From contig CAYVVG010000003.1 of NCBI GenBank assembly GCA_964455285.1, positions 47,228-111,227 on the forward strand: 64,000 bases of DNA, in the 5' to 3' direction. The stretch is from CAIVAT01 sp964455285. GTDB lineage: Bacteria > Bacteroidota > Bacteroidia > Bacteroidales > FEN-979. The notes below the pieces were generated by a model that did no database searches, was not told where the DNA came from, and worked only from the letters and a program-made list of their open reading frames with translations. A program made the position numbers and the translations under genes. Positions 34,873 to 44,141 of the stretch are shown here, one piece after another; position 1 is the stretch's first letter; every line of letters starts with the position of its first letter.

Positions 34873-36899
34873 CGGCGATGGATACCTCCCCCGGATTTAC
34901 GGCTCCCTGCCTCAACCCCTTCCATGACCTTCGGGAGGATGGGGTTTCCCTGTTCACCGCCGTGAAGAACCGCAGGGATTCCCTCGAAGAGTCGCTGAAA
35001 ACCTGGGTGCAGTGCGACTGGATCAACGAGATCGTCATCGTCGACTGGGGTTCCGACGAATCGCTCGTGCCGCTGGTCGAAAAATACCAGGATAGGCGGA
35101 TCCTGCTGGCCGTGGTCGCCGACCAGCCACGCTGGATCCTTTCGCTGGCCTGCAACCTGGCTGCCCGGCTGACCACCTTCCCGGTGCTGCTTAAAATGGA
35201 TGCCGACGTGAAGATCCTCGAAGGCTTCCGGGAAGCACATCCGCTCCGGCCCGGATGCTTCTACACCGGGAACTGGCGGACCGCACGCGAGGAGAACGAA
35301 AAACACCTCCACGGTATCAGCCTGATGCACCGCAACGACTTTTTCGCCGTGAACGGGTACAACGAGTACATCCGTTCCTACGGGTGGGACGACATCGACC
35401 TGTACGACCGGCTGGAAGCACTGGGTCTGGAACACAGGGATTTCGCCCACGACACCCTCCTCCACATCCCTCATGGGAACCGGACTGCCTTCCAGGACCA
35501 TATGTCGTTTGTCGGCGGGATCAGCGACACCGAGAAATCGTTGTTGAATTCGCTGGTCAGCCGGTTCGTCTCAGAATCGTTCCAGTCGTGGGCGACCGAA
35601 GGGCAGATGGTCTCCTTTTCCGTGACCATTGAGGGCGATCACCGGGTGCAATGCCGCGCCGGCAAGATGGACCAGCACATCGTACCACCGGAAGTGATGG
35701 AGCAGTGCGAAAAGCAGGCCATCACAGAACGATTTTTCGAGATCGGCAGCGGACTTTCCCGGGATGTTCTGACCAGTCTCACCCGCAACGAACTGATCAT
35801 CCTGTTGAACCTCTTCTACTCCCGCAATCAGGCGGAATACGATCGGCAGGTGTACGGGATCATCGAGAAGTTCAACCACTTTGCCTGCTCAAATTCAGCT
35901 CAGTCTCCCGGGGAATCACCGGCCCTGGATCCCGCTCCTTACCCGCAAAAAGTGAACCTGGGCGACCAGGTGGGCGCTTATTACGGGTGCCACCGCAGTG
36001 GCTGGGGCTTTGCCTTTACCGCGCTGGCCGGACTCCACAATCCCGGCGGGGTGTTTCTCGATGCCTTCGTCGAACGTACCTTTCACTGGCATCCCGAAGC
36101 GATAAGGCCACACACCGGTCCCTGGATCGGATTTGTGCATGTGCCTCCTTTCGTTCCTCACTGGTTTGAACATCATGTGTCGAACGACGCCATCTTCTCC
36201 CTCCCCCAATGGCAGGAAAGCCTGCCTCACTGCCGGGGCCTGTTCACCCTGTCGGAGCATCACCGGCGAGCCCTTCAGGCCCGGTTCCCGGGCATCCCGG
36301 TCGACAGCCTGCTCCACCCGACGGAAGACCCGGGACTGAAATGGTCGTGGGAAGGATTTTCCGCCAACCCGCGAAAAAGTGTCATCCAGGTCGGATTCTG
36401 GCTGCGGAAACTATGGGCGATCCACCGGTTGCAGGCTGCCGGGTATCACAAGATCTTCCTTCGGAAAAAGGATTCCAACATCGACCACCTGCTGGAGGTG
36501 GAGAGGGAATTCAGCGAGTATGGCCACATGCTCACGGCCGAAGAGGCCAGTTCGGTCGAAAGCATCGAATTCCTCCCCGACGGCGAATATGACCGGCTGT
36601 TGTCGGAGAATATCGTGTTCATGGAGTTGTACGATGCCTCCGCCAACAACACCATCATCGAATGCATCGTGCGGGGAACGCCCATCCTGGTCAACCCGAT
36701 CGATCCGGTCATCGAGTACCTGGGTGCCGATTATCCCTTCTATTTCAGCTCCCTGGAGGAGGCGGCGGAAAAGATCCAGGACATGGACCTGGTCCGCCGG
36801 ACTTCGGAGTTCCTGTTCAGCCATCCCATGCGGGAGAAGTTCACCCCGGCGTATTTCCTCCGCAGTTTTGTCGAATCACGCATTTACCAAAGCCTATGA
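34869..36899 (+). CDS. Two-part glycosyltransferase (GT2-like + GT-B-like)
   Basis: 676 residues. N-terminal GT-A domain (about 20-240): GVSLFTAVKNRRDSLEESL, IVDWGSDES, LLKMDADVKIL (metal motif) and a galactosyltransferase-like YGWDDIDLYDRLEALG block. After a linker, a second domain (about 365-676) has GWIGFVHVPPF-like and SVIQVGFWLRKLWAIHRLQ, ending in VFMELYDASANNTIIECIVRGTPILVNP, which matches a GT-B donor site. Two transfers by one protein are likely. Flanked by ATGA overlaps on both sides. Confidence 0.82.
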   Translation: MTAMDTSPGFTAPCLNPFHDLREDGVSLFTAVKNRRDSLEESLKTWVQCDWINEIVIVDWGSDESLVPLVEKYQDRRILLAVVADQPRWILSLACNLAARLTTFPVLLKMDADVKILEGFREAHPLRPGCFYTGNWRTAREENEKHLHGISLMHRNDFFAVNGYNEYIRSYGWDDIDLYDRLEALGLEHRDFAHDTLLHIPHGNRTAFQDHMSFVGGISDTEKSLLNSLVSRFVSESFQSWATEGQMVSFSVTIEGDHRVQCRAGKMDQHIVPPEVMEQCEKQAITERFFEIGSGLSRDVLTSLTRNELIILLNLFYSRNQAEYDRQVYGIIEKFNHFACSNSAQSPGESPALDPAPYPQKVNLGDQVGAYYGCHRSGWGFAFTALAGLHNPGGVFLDAFVERTFHWHPEAIRPHTGPWIGFVHVPPFVPHWFEHHVSNDAIFSLPQWQESLPHCRGLFTLSEHHRRALQARFPGIPVDSLLHPTEDPGLKWSWEGFSANPRKSVIQVGFWLRKLWAIHRLQAAGYHKIFLRKKDSNIDHLLEVEREFSEYGHMLTAEEASSVESIEFLPDGEYDRLLSENIVFMELYDASANNTIIECIVRGTPILVNPIDPVIEYLGADYPFYFSSLEEAAEKIQDMDLVRRTSEFLFSHPMREKFTPAYFLRSFVESRIYQSL

Positions 36900-37687
36900 C
36901 TTCATTCCCCGCCCGGCACCGGGTCCGGTCATTCCCCGAAATCCAGGAGGCTGCCCCCCATCGGTTGTTTGTCTTTGCCGAGTCACGTTCCGGCTCCACC
37001 TGGTTGATCACCACGCTCGCTTCTCATCCCGACCTGGGCATGCTCGACGAGGTGATCAATCCCGATTTCGCGAGGAATCTGCGTTTCCCGACGGAGGATA
37101 AAGGCACGCAGCCCGTCGCACCCATTCAGTTAATTGAAAATCAGCTATCCACTCTACCCGGAACCTATAAAGGCTGCAAGGTCCTCTTTCCGCAGGCGAT
37201 CCGGTTCATCGATTTCTACGAGTTCATCCTCAATTACCGCGAGGCCCGTTTTATCCTCCTCACGCGCCGGAATTCCGTCCGGGCGGAGATCTCGGGGCTG
37301 ATCGCCAATGAACACGCACGATGGCACCTGGCCGCAAGCGCCGCCCTTCAGCCGGTGACGGTCGATCCGCAGTTTTTATATGAACGTTTGCAATGGCGAA
37401 AATTCACGCGCGCGTTCTGTGTCGATTTAATTGAAACCTATTGCTGTCATTTTCTACATCTTGAATACCGCGACCTGTTCGACTCGCCCGCCAATGCCCT
37501 GGATACGATCTCTTCCTTCCTCTCTGTTCCGGCACAAGGGTACCAGTATAGTTCAGAGATTAAAACGAATCCATTTCCATTGTCAGATCTGATTACTAAT
37601 TACCAGGAATGCACTACTTTTTTTAATGACAGGGAGGGATATGCACATTGTTTCTCTGATGATGAATTCATGGACAACCATCCATGA
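36896..37687 (+). CDS. Sulfotransferase (PAPS-dependent) 1
   Basis: 263 residues from ATG 36896, which overlaps the preceding stop. The P-loop-like 5'-phosphosulfate site is VFAESRSGSTWLITTLASHP (27-46). A later ARFILLTRRNSVRAEIS segment carries the 3'-phosphate-binding Arg/Ser. Resembles Stf0/Sulfotransfer families that sulfate lipids or glycans. Last gene of a tightly coupled plus-strand operon. The 3' third turns AT-richer, approaching the MBOAT gene. Confidence 0.83.
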   Translation: MTSFPARHRVRSFPEIQEAAPHRLFVFAESRSGSTWLITTLASHPDLGMLDEVINPDFARNLRFPTEDKGTQPVAPIQLIENQLSTLPGTYKGCKVLFPQAIRFIDFYEFILNYREARFILLTRRNSVRAEISGLIANEHARWHLAASAALQPVTVDPQFLYERLQWRKFTRAFCVDLIETYCCHFLHLEYRDLFDSPANALDTISSFLSVPAQGYQYSSEIKTNPFPLSDLITNYQECTTFFNDREGYAHCFSDDEFMDNHP

Positions 37688-37740
37688 TCCTTGCAAAAGA
37701 ATGCCTGCCCATGCTGTGATAACCTGATAAATCGAATATC

Positions 37741-39216
37741 TTGACTTTTGCGACATTCGCCTTTATTCCCTTCCTGCTTGTAACCGCTGCGATCCATTAC
37801 CTGATGCCGGATAAATACAGGTGGATCTGGTTGCTTGTTATAAGTGTCGTTTTTTATCTGTCAATAAGTCCGCTATTTTTTCCCCTGCTGGCTATCCTTA
37901 TCCTCGTCAACTTCCGGGGAGGGATCTTGCTGGCCCGATCAATGGCCAAGGGTAACGACCGATGGTTTCTTTTCCTGCTTATCACCACTAACATCTTGGC
38001 GATCATCATATTCAAGTTTCTGGCGAGCCACCTTACCCCCCCTGAATCCCTTATATCGGCATTCTCGTTCCTTCGCCCCGTCACTCCTTTTCCTCAGCTA
38101 CTCCTTCCACTGGGAATATCCTACCTGGTTTTTACCGTTATCAGCTATCATGTTGAAATAAAACGAAAAAAGATTACACCCGAAACCCATTTGGGTTATT
38201 TCTCGCTGTACCTGCTGTTCTTCCCCCGGATTTCCCAGGGCCCCATCGAGCGCCCTCAGGATCTCCTGCCACAGATCAGGAAACCATTGTCGTTTGATGT
38301 TGAACAGGTCGCTTCAGGTCTGAGACTGATCCTGTGGGGATATTTTAAAAAGCTTGTAGTTGCCGACAGATTAGCGATATATGTCAACATCGTGTACAAT
38401 TACAATGACCTTCACAATGGTACTACACTGTTCGTGGCAACGGTCTTCTTTGCATTCCAGATATACGCTGATTTTTCGGGATATACGGATATTGCCCTGG
38501 GAACAGCCCGCATTCTTGGAATCAGATTGACCGATAATTTCCAGCGTCCTTACTTCGCCACTTCGGTGAGGGATTTCTGGAACCGCTGGCATATTTCATT
38601 CTCCTCCTGGCTTCGCGATTATCTCTTCCTCCCGCTTGCATATGCTATTTCCAAACGATTGAAACAGAACACTTATTTATCAGTTTCGACCGAAAAGTGG
38701 ATTTACCTCCTGGCCATTATCGCAACATTTTTCGTTTGCGGGCTTTGGCATGGCAGTGAATTTCATTTCCTCATTTGGGGGGTGGCGTTCGGAGTCATCC
38801 TGGCTTTTTCAAACTGGACGAGCCATTTGCAAACAGCTTTCAGGAAGCGATTCCACATCAAGAAAAAATCAACGATCTATCTTGTTTTAAAGATTCCCTT
38901 TACATTTCTTACAATTTCGCTTATCTGGATCTTTTTCCGGGCCGACAGCAGTACAACGGCTTTCTCGATCCTATCCAGGGTCTTTACTGCCCCGGGGAAC
39001 CTCTTTATCGGGGATCCGGGCAATTTTTTCTATTCGGTAATGGCACTCCTTTTGCTTGTTGCCGCAGAAATAAAAGTTGAGTTCCTGGGTGACCGGTATT
39101 TATTCTTCAAGCACCCCCATATCCTTGTCAGGCTCTTATCCTACCTGATGGTTATTGTGCTCATCGGGCTCTTCGGCGTTTTTGGCGGGGACCAGTTCAT
39201 CTATTTCAAGTTCTGA
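37741..39216 (+). CDS. MBOAT family O-acyltransferase (AlgI-like)
   Basis: 491 residues, about 11 membrane helices. Moves acyl groups across or onto extracytoplasmic polysaccharides. Key motifs: SYLVFTVISYHVEI, RDFWNRWHISFSSWLRDYLF (about 276-295) and the catalytic His in FVCGLWHGSEFHFLIWG (about 325-341). The start is a TTG; no ATG is available before an in-frame stop at 37720, and the N-terminus (FIPFLLVTAAIHYLMP) aligns with the family's usual beginning. Paired with the downstream SGNH-like gene, 15 bases away. Confidence 0.9.
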   Translation: MTFATFAFIPFLLVTAAIHYLMPDKYRWIWLLVISVVFYLSISPLFFPLLAILILVNFRGGILLARSMAKGNDRWFLFLLITTNILAIIIFKFLASHLTPPESLISAFSFLRPVTPFPQLLLPLGISYLVFTVISYHVEIKRKKITPETHLGYFSLYLLFFPRISQGPIERPQDLLPQIRKPLSFDVEQVASGLRLILWGYFKKLVVADRLAIYVNIVYNYNDLHNGTTLFVATVFFAFQIYADFSGYTDIALGTARILGIRLTDNFQRPYFATSVRDFWNRWHISFSSWLRDYLFLPLAYAISKRLKQNTYLSVSTEKWIYLLAIIATFFVCGLWHGSEFHFLIWGVAFGVILAFSNWTSHLQTAFRKRFHIKKKSTIYLVLKIPFTFLTISLIWIFFRADSSTTAFSILSRVFTAPGNLFIGDPGNFFYSVMALLLLVAAEIKVEFLGDRYLFFKHPHILVRLLSYLMVIVLIGLFGVFGGDQFIYFKF

Positions 39217-39231
39217 CAACAATCCGAGCCC

Positions 39232-40197
39232 ATGAACCGGTTTCTCCTCAAACTCTTTCTTTTCCTGTCTCTTCTTATTGTGACAGACAGGTTATCCGGC
39301 TATCTTTTTGATTATCTCATGCATGTTCAGGCAAGAGGTCGTTATCATAAAATCAATTACAGCCTCGCACATGCCCGGGAACAGATCATCATCCTTGGAA
39401 GCAGCCGGGGAGAAAATAATTATATCCCGGCAATCATTGCACAAAGGACCGGAAAAAGTTGCTGGAATGCCAGCCGGGCCGGTCAATCCATTCCTTTTTT
39501 TCTGACGTTAGGAAAGGTCATCTGCCAGCGGCATACACCGGAGGTGGTTGTGCTGAACATGGATCCAAAGGCGCTTGAAGGCCCTGTAGATTTTAGCCGT
39601 CTCGGAGTGCTGAAACCATTTGCAAACAAGTACCCAATTGTTACTGAGATCCTCTCCTCAAAAAATTCCATGGAAAAATGCAAACTCAGATCCAATCTAT
39701 ATCTTTATAATTCAGCCCTTTATTATTTAACGCTCGGCTCCTTTCCGGGGGCAGGGGAAGGAGACCCAAATGACCAGGGGTGGATTGGCCGCTACGGGAA
39801 GATCGATTCTTCACGGTTCCCTCAATCCGTCTATGCAGAGTCTTCTCCCGCCACAAGCCAACTGGACCGTCAGAAGATTATCATGCTGAATGAGCTGATC
39901 GATCTTTTCGCTTCCCGAAAGATCAAATTATGCCTTGTCTTTTCTCCTGATTTCTATCCTTATGGCAATGAAACACTTACGCTCCGATATATCAGAGAAT
40001 TGCAATCCGTAAAATCTTTCGTTTTACTGGATATGTCAGCCACAAGGAAGCTCAACCGCCATCCTCAGTATTATTATGACCTTGACCACATGAATCCGGA
40101 GGGGGCTGCCGTTTACTCACAGATGATCGGGGATACACTGGTTCACCCAAGCCTCACATTACATCAGAAAGGGATTGTCTCAGGGGGATTGCATTAG
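39232..40197 (+). CDS. SGNH/DltD-like membrane-anchored protein, partner of the MBOAT
   Basis: 321 residues. N-terminal signal anchor (about 5-27), then a diverged SGNH fold: block I IILGSSRGENN with the candidate Ser at about 58, and block V YYDLDHMNPEGAAVYSQM (about 282-299) with the D-x2-H pair. This matches DltD/AlgJ-type partners that complete O-acyl transfer with an MBOAT. The gene overlaps the convergent FkbM gene by four bases (40194-40197). Confidence 0.75.
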   Translation: MNRFLLKLFLFLSLLIVTDRLSGYLFDYLMHVQARGRYHKINYSLAHAREQIIILGSSRGENNYIPAIIAQRTGKSCWNASRAGQSIPFFLTLGKVICQRHTPEVVVLNMDPKALEGPVDFSRLGVLKPFANKYPIVTEILSSKNSMEKCKLRSNLYLYNSALYYLTLGSFPGAGEGDPNDQGWIGRYGKIDSSRFPQSVYAESSPATSQLDRQKIIMLNELIDLFASRKIKLCLVFSPDFYPYGNETLTLRYIRELQSVKSFVLLDMSATRKLNRHPQYYYDLDHMNPEGAAVYSQMIGDTLVHPSLTLHQKGIVSGGLH

Positions 40198-41048
40198 ATT
40201 TCCCTGGGCAACCCAAACAAATGCACTCTCTTATCGATCGTTCTGTCGAAATAATAAGGAATCGGCATCTCCTGATCTTCCCATTGTACCCAGAAATGAT
40301 AATCATCCCTGTTAAGCAATGCAAACAATGAAGCGATCGAGCTCCGGTACAGGGGCAACTGTTCCGTATGCAGCTCGATTGCTAACTTCGGCTTAAGCAC
40401 CAACAATTTTTGTGCACCCTTCAACACATCGGCTTCAAATCCTTCCACATCGATTTTGATCAGATCGGGCTTGAGATTCATGGAATCGAGCGTGATGCAG
40501 TCCACCAGTACTGATTGCTCGCCACCATCAATGTTCTCCAGAATATGGGAGTTGGAGGAGGAGATATCGATCCTCGTCTTGCCGGGAACACTTCCGGCTG
40601 CGGAATTGTATAGCCTGACATTCCGGATGGAATTGATCTCCATGTTTCGTTCGGCAATGGCAAAATTGTGCGGGTTCGGTTCCAGTCCGATTATTTTTCC
40701 CTTTGGGGTTACCCAGCGGGATAATAAAATTGTGGTACATCCATGATGAAAACCACATTCGATGACGGTCTCGTTCCTGCGCAGCATTTTTTCCTTGATG
40801 AATCTCATCTCGGGCCAGTCAGGGTCCGTGCATCCTGTGTGATACCAAACCCGCCCGTCCTCATCCCCGATAAAGAAGTCAAATTTCTCTCCTTCAATCT
40901 CTTTCTTAATGTAATACGTTTTGAAACCCAAAGGCTCACGAGGACTGGTTGATCCCGGTATCTGACCTGATTTCAGGCCGGAAATTTTGTTCATTAACCG
41001 GTTGAAGAAACCTGAATTGCCGGTCTTGTTCATTTTTTCCCGATTCAT
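40194..41048 (-). CDS. FkbM family methyltransferase
   Basis: 284 residues. SAM site ETVIECGFHHGCTTILLSRW (about 94-113; E-x-G-x-x-x-G), IGLEPNPHNF, and the FkbM signature DLIKIDVEGFEADVLKGAQ (about 195-213). Members O-methylate sugars or other hydroxyls in exported glycans. Convergent with the SGNH-like gene, sharing four bases. 32 bases after the sulfotransferase 2 stop. Confidence 0.87.
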   Translation of the reverse strand: MNREKMNKTGNSGFFNRLMNKISGLKSGQIPGSTSPREPLGFKTYYIKKEIEGEKFDFFIGDEDGRVWYHTGCTDPDWPEMRFIKEKMLRRNETVIECGFHHGCTTILLSRWVTPKGKIIGLEPNPHNFAIAERNMEINSIRNVRLYNSAAGSVPGKTRIDISSSNSHILENIDGGEQSVLVDCITLDSMNLKPDLIKIDVEGFEADVLKGAQKLLVLKPKLAIELHTEQLPLYRSSIASLFALLNRDDYHFWVQWEDQEMPIPYYFDRTIDKRVHLFGLPREI

Positions 41049-41080
41049 GGAAGCATTTTTTCAGGCAGATGTGCCTATTG

Positions 41081-41869
41081 CTATAAACTCAAAGGGTGGC
41101 CTGCTAAGCTGCATAAGTGCTTATACATACCCCTTACATAATCCGGAGCCTGACCCACCGGCCTGCTACGGTTCAGATCGGGTGATATAAAATCACCATT
41201 GAGAGGGATCTCCAGGACCTCAGATAAATGATCTAACGCCTTACTGGACAGCAATTGTTCATAATGGATGAAGATCACATCGGCAGATCCGGGGGTATAT
41301 ATATCCCGCAGGATCCGTTGATAATTGTTAAACCATAGCCTGAACACGATCTCCGGGTTCACATAGAATTCTCCCGGCTCATAGCGTGATTCGCTGTCTT
41401 TTATTACACTTTCAACCGTGATCTCCGGTTGACGGAACAGGCAGATGATCTTCACCGTGCCCGTAAAGTGCCTTTCCCAAACGGGATATGTATAATTGAA
41501 TCTTGGGTCCTTGTAAGCAAAACAAGGTTTCGAAAGTGCTTTCCCAATGTCTTCTTCAACTTTCAGAGAAGGGCATTGAATGTCCGTTTCCGGTTCGATA
41601 TAGCTTAACCAGCGCTGCCCGTATTTTGGATTCCATGGAGAACTCCTGTGTTCTATTGGATCACCGCCCGGCCGGATCTTAATATAGTCATAGGGTGCGA
41701 GTATTGACTCATTGATCGTGTTGATGAATTCATTTTCGAAGAACCCTTTAGGGTTGCTCTCCCTGGGGGGATATAGGTCATCGCCCAGAAAATAACCTGA
41801 ATGATACAGAATTCCTCCCATCAGGCTGGTACCGCTTCTGCCAAAGCCAAGGATGAAACAATTATTCAT
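41081..41869 (-). CDS. Sulfotransferase 2
   Basis: 262 residues. N-terminal P-loop-like FILGFGRSGTSLMGGIL (5-21) binds the phosphosulfate of PAPS; IICLFRQPEITVESVIKDSESR (about 142-163) is the 3'-phosphate site, followed by a VIFIHYEQLLS helix typical of the family. Likely sulfates a sugar of the surface glycan. Start overlaps the upstream membrane-protein stop (41866-41869); last of four genes linked by overlaps. Confidence 0.83.
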   Translation of the reverse strand: MNNCFILGFGRSGTSLMGGILYHSGYFLGDDLYPPRESNPKGFFENEFINTINESILAPYDYIKIRPGGDPIEHRSSPWNPKYGQRWLSYIEPETDIQCPSLKVEEDIGKALSKPCFAYKDPRFNYTYPVWERHFTGTVKIICLFRQPEITVESVIKDSESRYEPGEFYVNPEIVFRLWFNNYQRILRDIYTPGSADVIFIHYEQLLSSKALDHLSEVLEIPLNGDFISPDLNRSRPVGQAPDYVRGMYKHLCSLAGHPLSL

Positions 41870-43578
41870 GGATGCGACGGATTGTGTTCAGAGCGAAAAA
41901 AATGGTGAATGATAAGTTTTTCCTCTTCCTCATAGATAAATGGTGCCTTTTCTTCTTGAAAACCTTCGGGAATCAGCCATTGCGCAACTTGTTCCCGATT
42001 AATGGATTCTACCTGAAGCCGTTTCTTTTTCCGTGGCCGGACCTGGATATTGACAAGGAACACATTCGAGAATCTTCTGATATCAGGGGGCATTCCGATC
42101 ATGCCATCGGTCTCTCCCCCGGGAACAATATACATGGTGTAATTATGCTTCTCATGATAAATGTAAGGGATCAGATAGCGGTTGTTCTTTATGTTGTAAA
42201 GGATCAGGTTATCCCTATCGTTGGTACCCGCTGTTTTTGAATGCATGTATGAGAGCAACGGTTTAAAGAAATACGGGCCGTCAAAAACCGATTTGTGTGT
42301 GAACCTGTAAACCATCCCGGCCACAGAAAGGAAGACAAAGCACGCGATTATCCATTGTCTGAAACGCGGAGGGCGGATTTGTGCCATGCAGCCAATAAAT
42401 AACACAAGAAAACCTGGAACAGCAAAATAATGTTGCCGGTCAAAGGTCAGCATGTTTGTTCGGAAAGTCAGATCCAGCAAATAGAAGAAGGTCATGTAGA
42501 TCAGGAGTGAAACAGCATAAGCCATGACCAATCTTGTTTTTCTGTACCGGTATATCCCATAGCAGGAAATACTTAACATGAAGAGGGCGATCAAACCTGT
42601 TGCAATGTCCGTCAATGGGGGATGGTACCGGATCAGCCAGGGTCGGAACGGCATGAAGATGATCCCGAAAAAATGGTCGAGAAAAGCAACCAAAGAATAG
42701 GTTCCGGAGAAATAATAGTCTTTCGTTTGCAGCGACTGGACCCCTTCCAGCATAGGATATAACCAGGGAACAAAGAAAAGAAAGATCATGAAATAGATTC
42801 CCGAAATAACAATCAGGGTTCGAGGATCCCGTTTGCCGGCCAGTATCGCAAAGAGAGCCTGGCATGCCAACAGGATGGAAAAACTATAATATGTGTACAG
42901 GCCTGCCGCCGATACCAAAATATACAGGTACACGACCTTGTTCCGAAAATTAAAACCATCGGATTTCACCAACCTTACGACGAGATAAAATGAGTGCAGC
43001 GACAACCACATGGCGAGCGGATAGAGTCTGACCATAACACCATATTCCAGGCAATAGGCCGATATCAACAGGAAAAAACTGACGAGCCTGCCAATGTTTT
43101 TATTAAAGATCGCTCCACTCAGTAACCATGCTGAATACAGAGAAAGAAGGGACAGAATAATGGAAAACCCCCTTAAAACCTCCAGGGATGATCCAAACCA
43201 GCGTATCACCTGATGAAGCAGAATAAAATATAACGGGGGATGAAATCGGTCGGCCCTCATGGTACCGATTATGGTCGATATGGAGGCATCCGGGCTAAAA
43301 TCCAAATACTTTTTCAGATGATCGATTTCCACCACTTGATTTACTGGCAACGAATCTTTTGCTGCTGACCATTGACCCAGGGACTGGAGGACCCCTACCC
43401 CGACCTCATCACCCGACAACAGCAACTGCCGCCCGTATTCGAAACGCACGATGGCGGCAATCGCAATGATGAGAAATATCCATGTCCGATACCGCGTGCC
43501 GGGTTGCTCATTCGGTTCATCGGCTCGAACACCATTTCCTTTGTGGTTTGTACTACCGGGCAACCGAATCAATATCAT
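41866..43578 (-). CDS. GT39/PMT-like membrane glycosyltransferase
   Basis: 570 residues with 10-12 membrane helices from about residue 31. The first outer loop carries LLSGDEVGVG (about 54-63, catalytic acid candidate) and DRFHPPLYFILLH (about 105-117), both typical of GT-C enzymes of the ArnT/PMT class that use polyprenyl-phosphate sugars. A soluble tail of about 130 residues follows. Joined by ATGA overlaps to sulfotransferases on both sides. Looks AT-richer than the average of the window. Confidence 0.8.
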   Translation of the reverse strand: MILIRLPGSTNHKGNGVRADEPNEQPGTRYRTWIFLIIAIAAIVRFEYGRQLLLSGDEVGVGVLQSLGQWSAAKDSLPVNQVVEIDHLKKYLDFSPDASISTIIGTMRADRFHPPLYFILLHQVIRWFGSSLEVLRGFSIILSLLSLYSAWLLSGAIFNKNIGRLVSFFLLISAYCLEYGVMVRLYPLAMWLSLHSFYLVVRLVKSDGFNFRNKVVYLYILVSAAGLYTYYSFSILLACQALFAILAGKRDPRTLIVISGIYFMIFLFFVPWLYPMLEGVQSLQTKDYYFSGTYSLVAFLDHFFGIIFMPFRPWLIRYHPPLTDIATGLIALFMLSISCYGIYRYRKTRLVMAYAVSLLIYMTFFYLLDLTFRTNMLTFDRQHYFAVPGFLVLFIGCMAQIRPPRFRQWIIACFVFLSVAGMVYRFTHKSVFDGPYFFKPLLSYMHSKTAGTNDRDNLILYNIKNNRYLIPYIYHEKHNYTMYIVPGGETDGMIGMPPDIRRFSNVFLVNIQVRPRKKKRLQVESINREQVAQWLIPEGFQEEKAPFIYEEEEKLIIHHFFRSEHNPSHP

Positions 43579-44141
43579 GGGGCACTATTGGGTGGGTACG
43601 GTTTATTCATCGATGGATTCTTGTGCGGGAAGGGAATTTCCGGCGGCTTGGGAATCCCCAGAAAGCCGCACAGCGCTGTCCATCCGCTGCCTGTCTCCCA
43701 GCAGACCTCCAGCAACTGCCCCGGCCGCGAGCGAAAGTACCCGGTTACGGAAGCAATGTGCCCGAGATAGAGGCGGATGTGATGGTCTTTGCGGCCGTGG
43801 GGCATCTCGAATCCATAGGCGATCCGGCGGGCTTCGGTCGGCCCGGTCATGTCGGCATGACGGCACAGGCTTTCAAACCATGTTTCCGGGTCGCGGCGCG
43901 TGGTGAGGATGAATTTTGACCCCGGGTATCTCTCATCGAACTCCTTGTACATCAGAGGCCATGGCCAGTCTTCAAAGCTGTCGAACCGGTCGCTGACCCT
44001 GAAGATGGGTTCCAGGTCATGCTTCTCCCATGCACGGAGCAGTTCCGGGTCGAAGGAGGTGTTGCGATATCCCAGAATGCGCATGCATTCCCCCAGGGTC
44101 TTGGTACCCGTTTTATTCAGCCCGATGCCGAAGACTTTCAC
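43575..44141 (-). CDS. Sulfotransferase 3 (short, Sulfotransfer_4-like)
   Basis: 188 residues. GIGLNKTGTKTLGECMRILG (5-24) is the PAPS phosphosulfate loop; KFILTTRRDPETWFESL (about 75-91) is the 3'-phosphate site with Arg and downstream Ser. Shorter than most sulfotransferases (usually 210 or more) but of the length of the P-loop Sulfotransfer_4 type. Overlaps neighbours on both sides by ATGA, so it is expressed with them. Confidence 0.8.
   Translation of the reverse strand: MKVFGIGLNKTGTKTLGECMRILGYRNTSFDPELLRAWEKHDLEPIFRVSDRFDSFEDWPWPLMYKEFDERYPGSKFILTTRRDPETWFESLCRHADMTGPTEARRIAYGFEMPHGRKDHHIRLYLGHIASVTGYFRSRPGQLLEVCWETGSGWTALCGFLGIPKPPEIPFPHKNPSMNKPYPPNSAP

Noticed and set aside
37743..37750. 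GACTTTTG as a promoter for the MBOAT gene
   Set aside because: It lacks the TA of the -7 element and overlaps the only plausible start codon.
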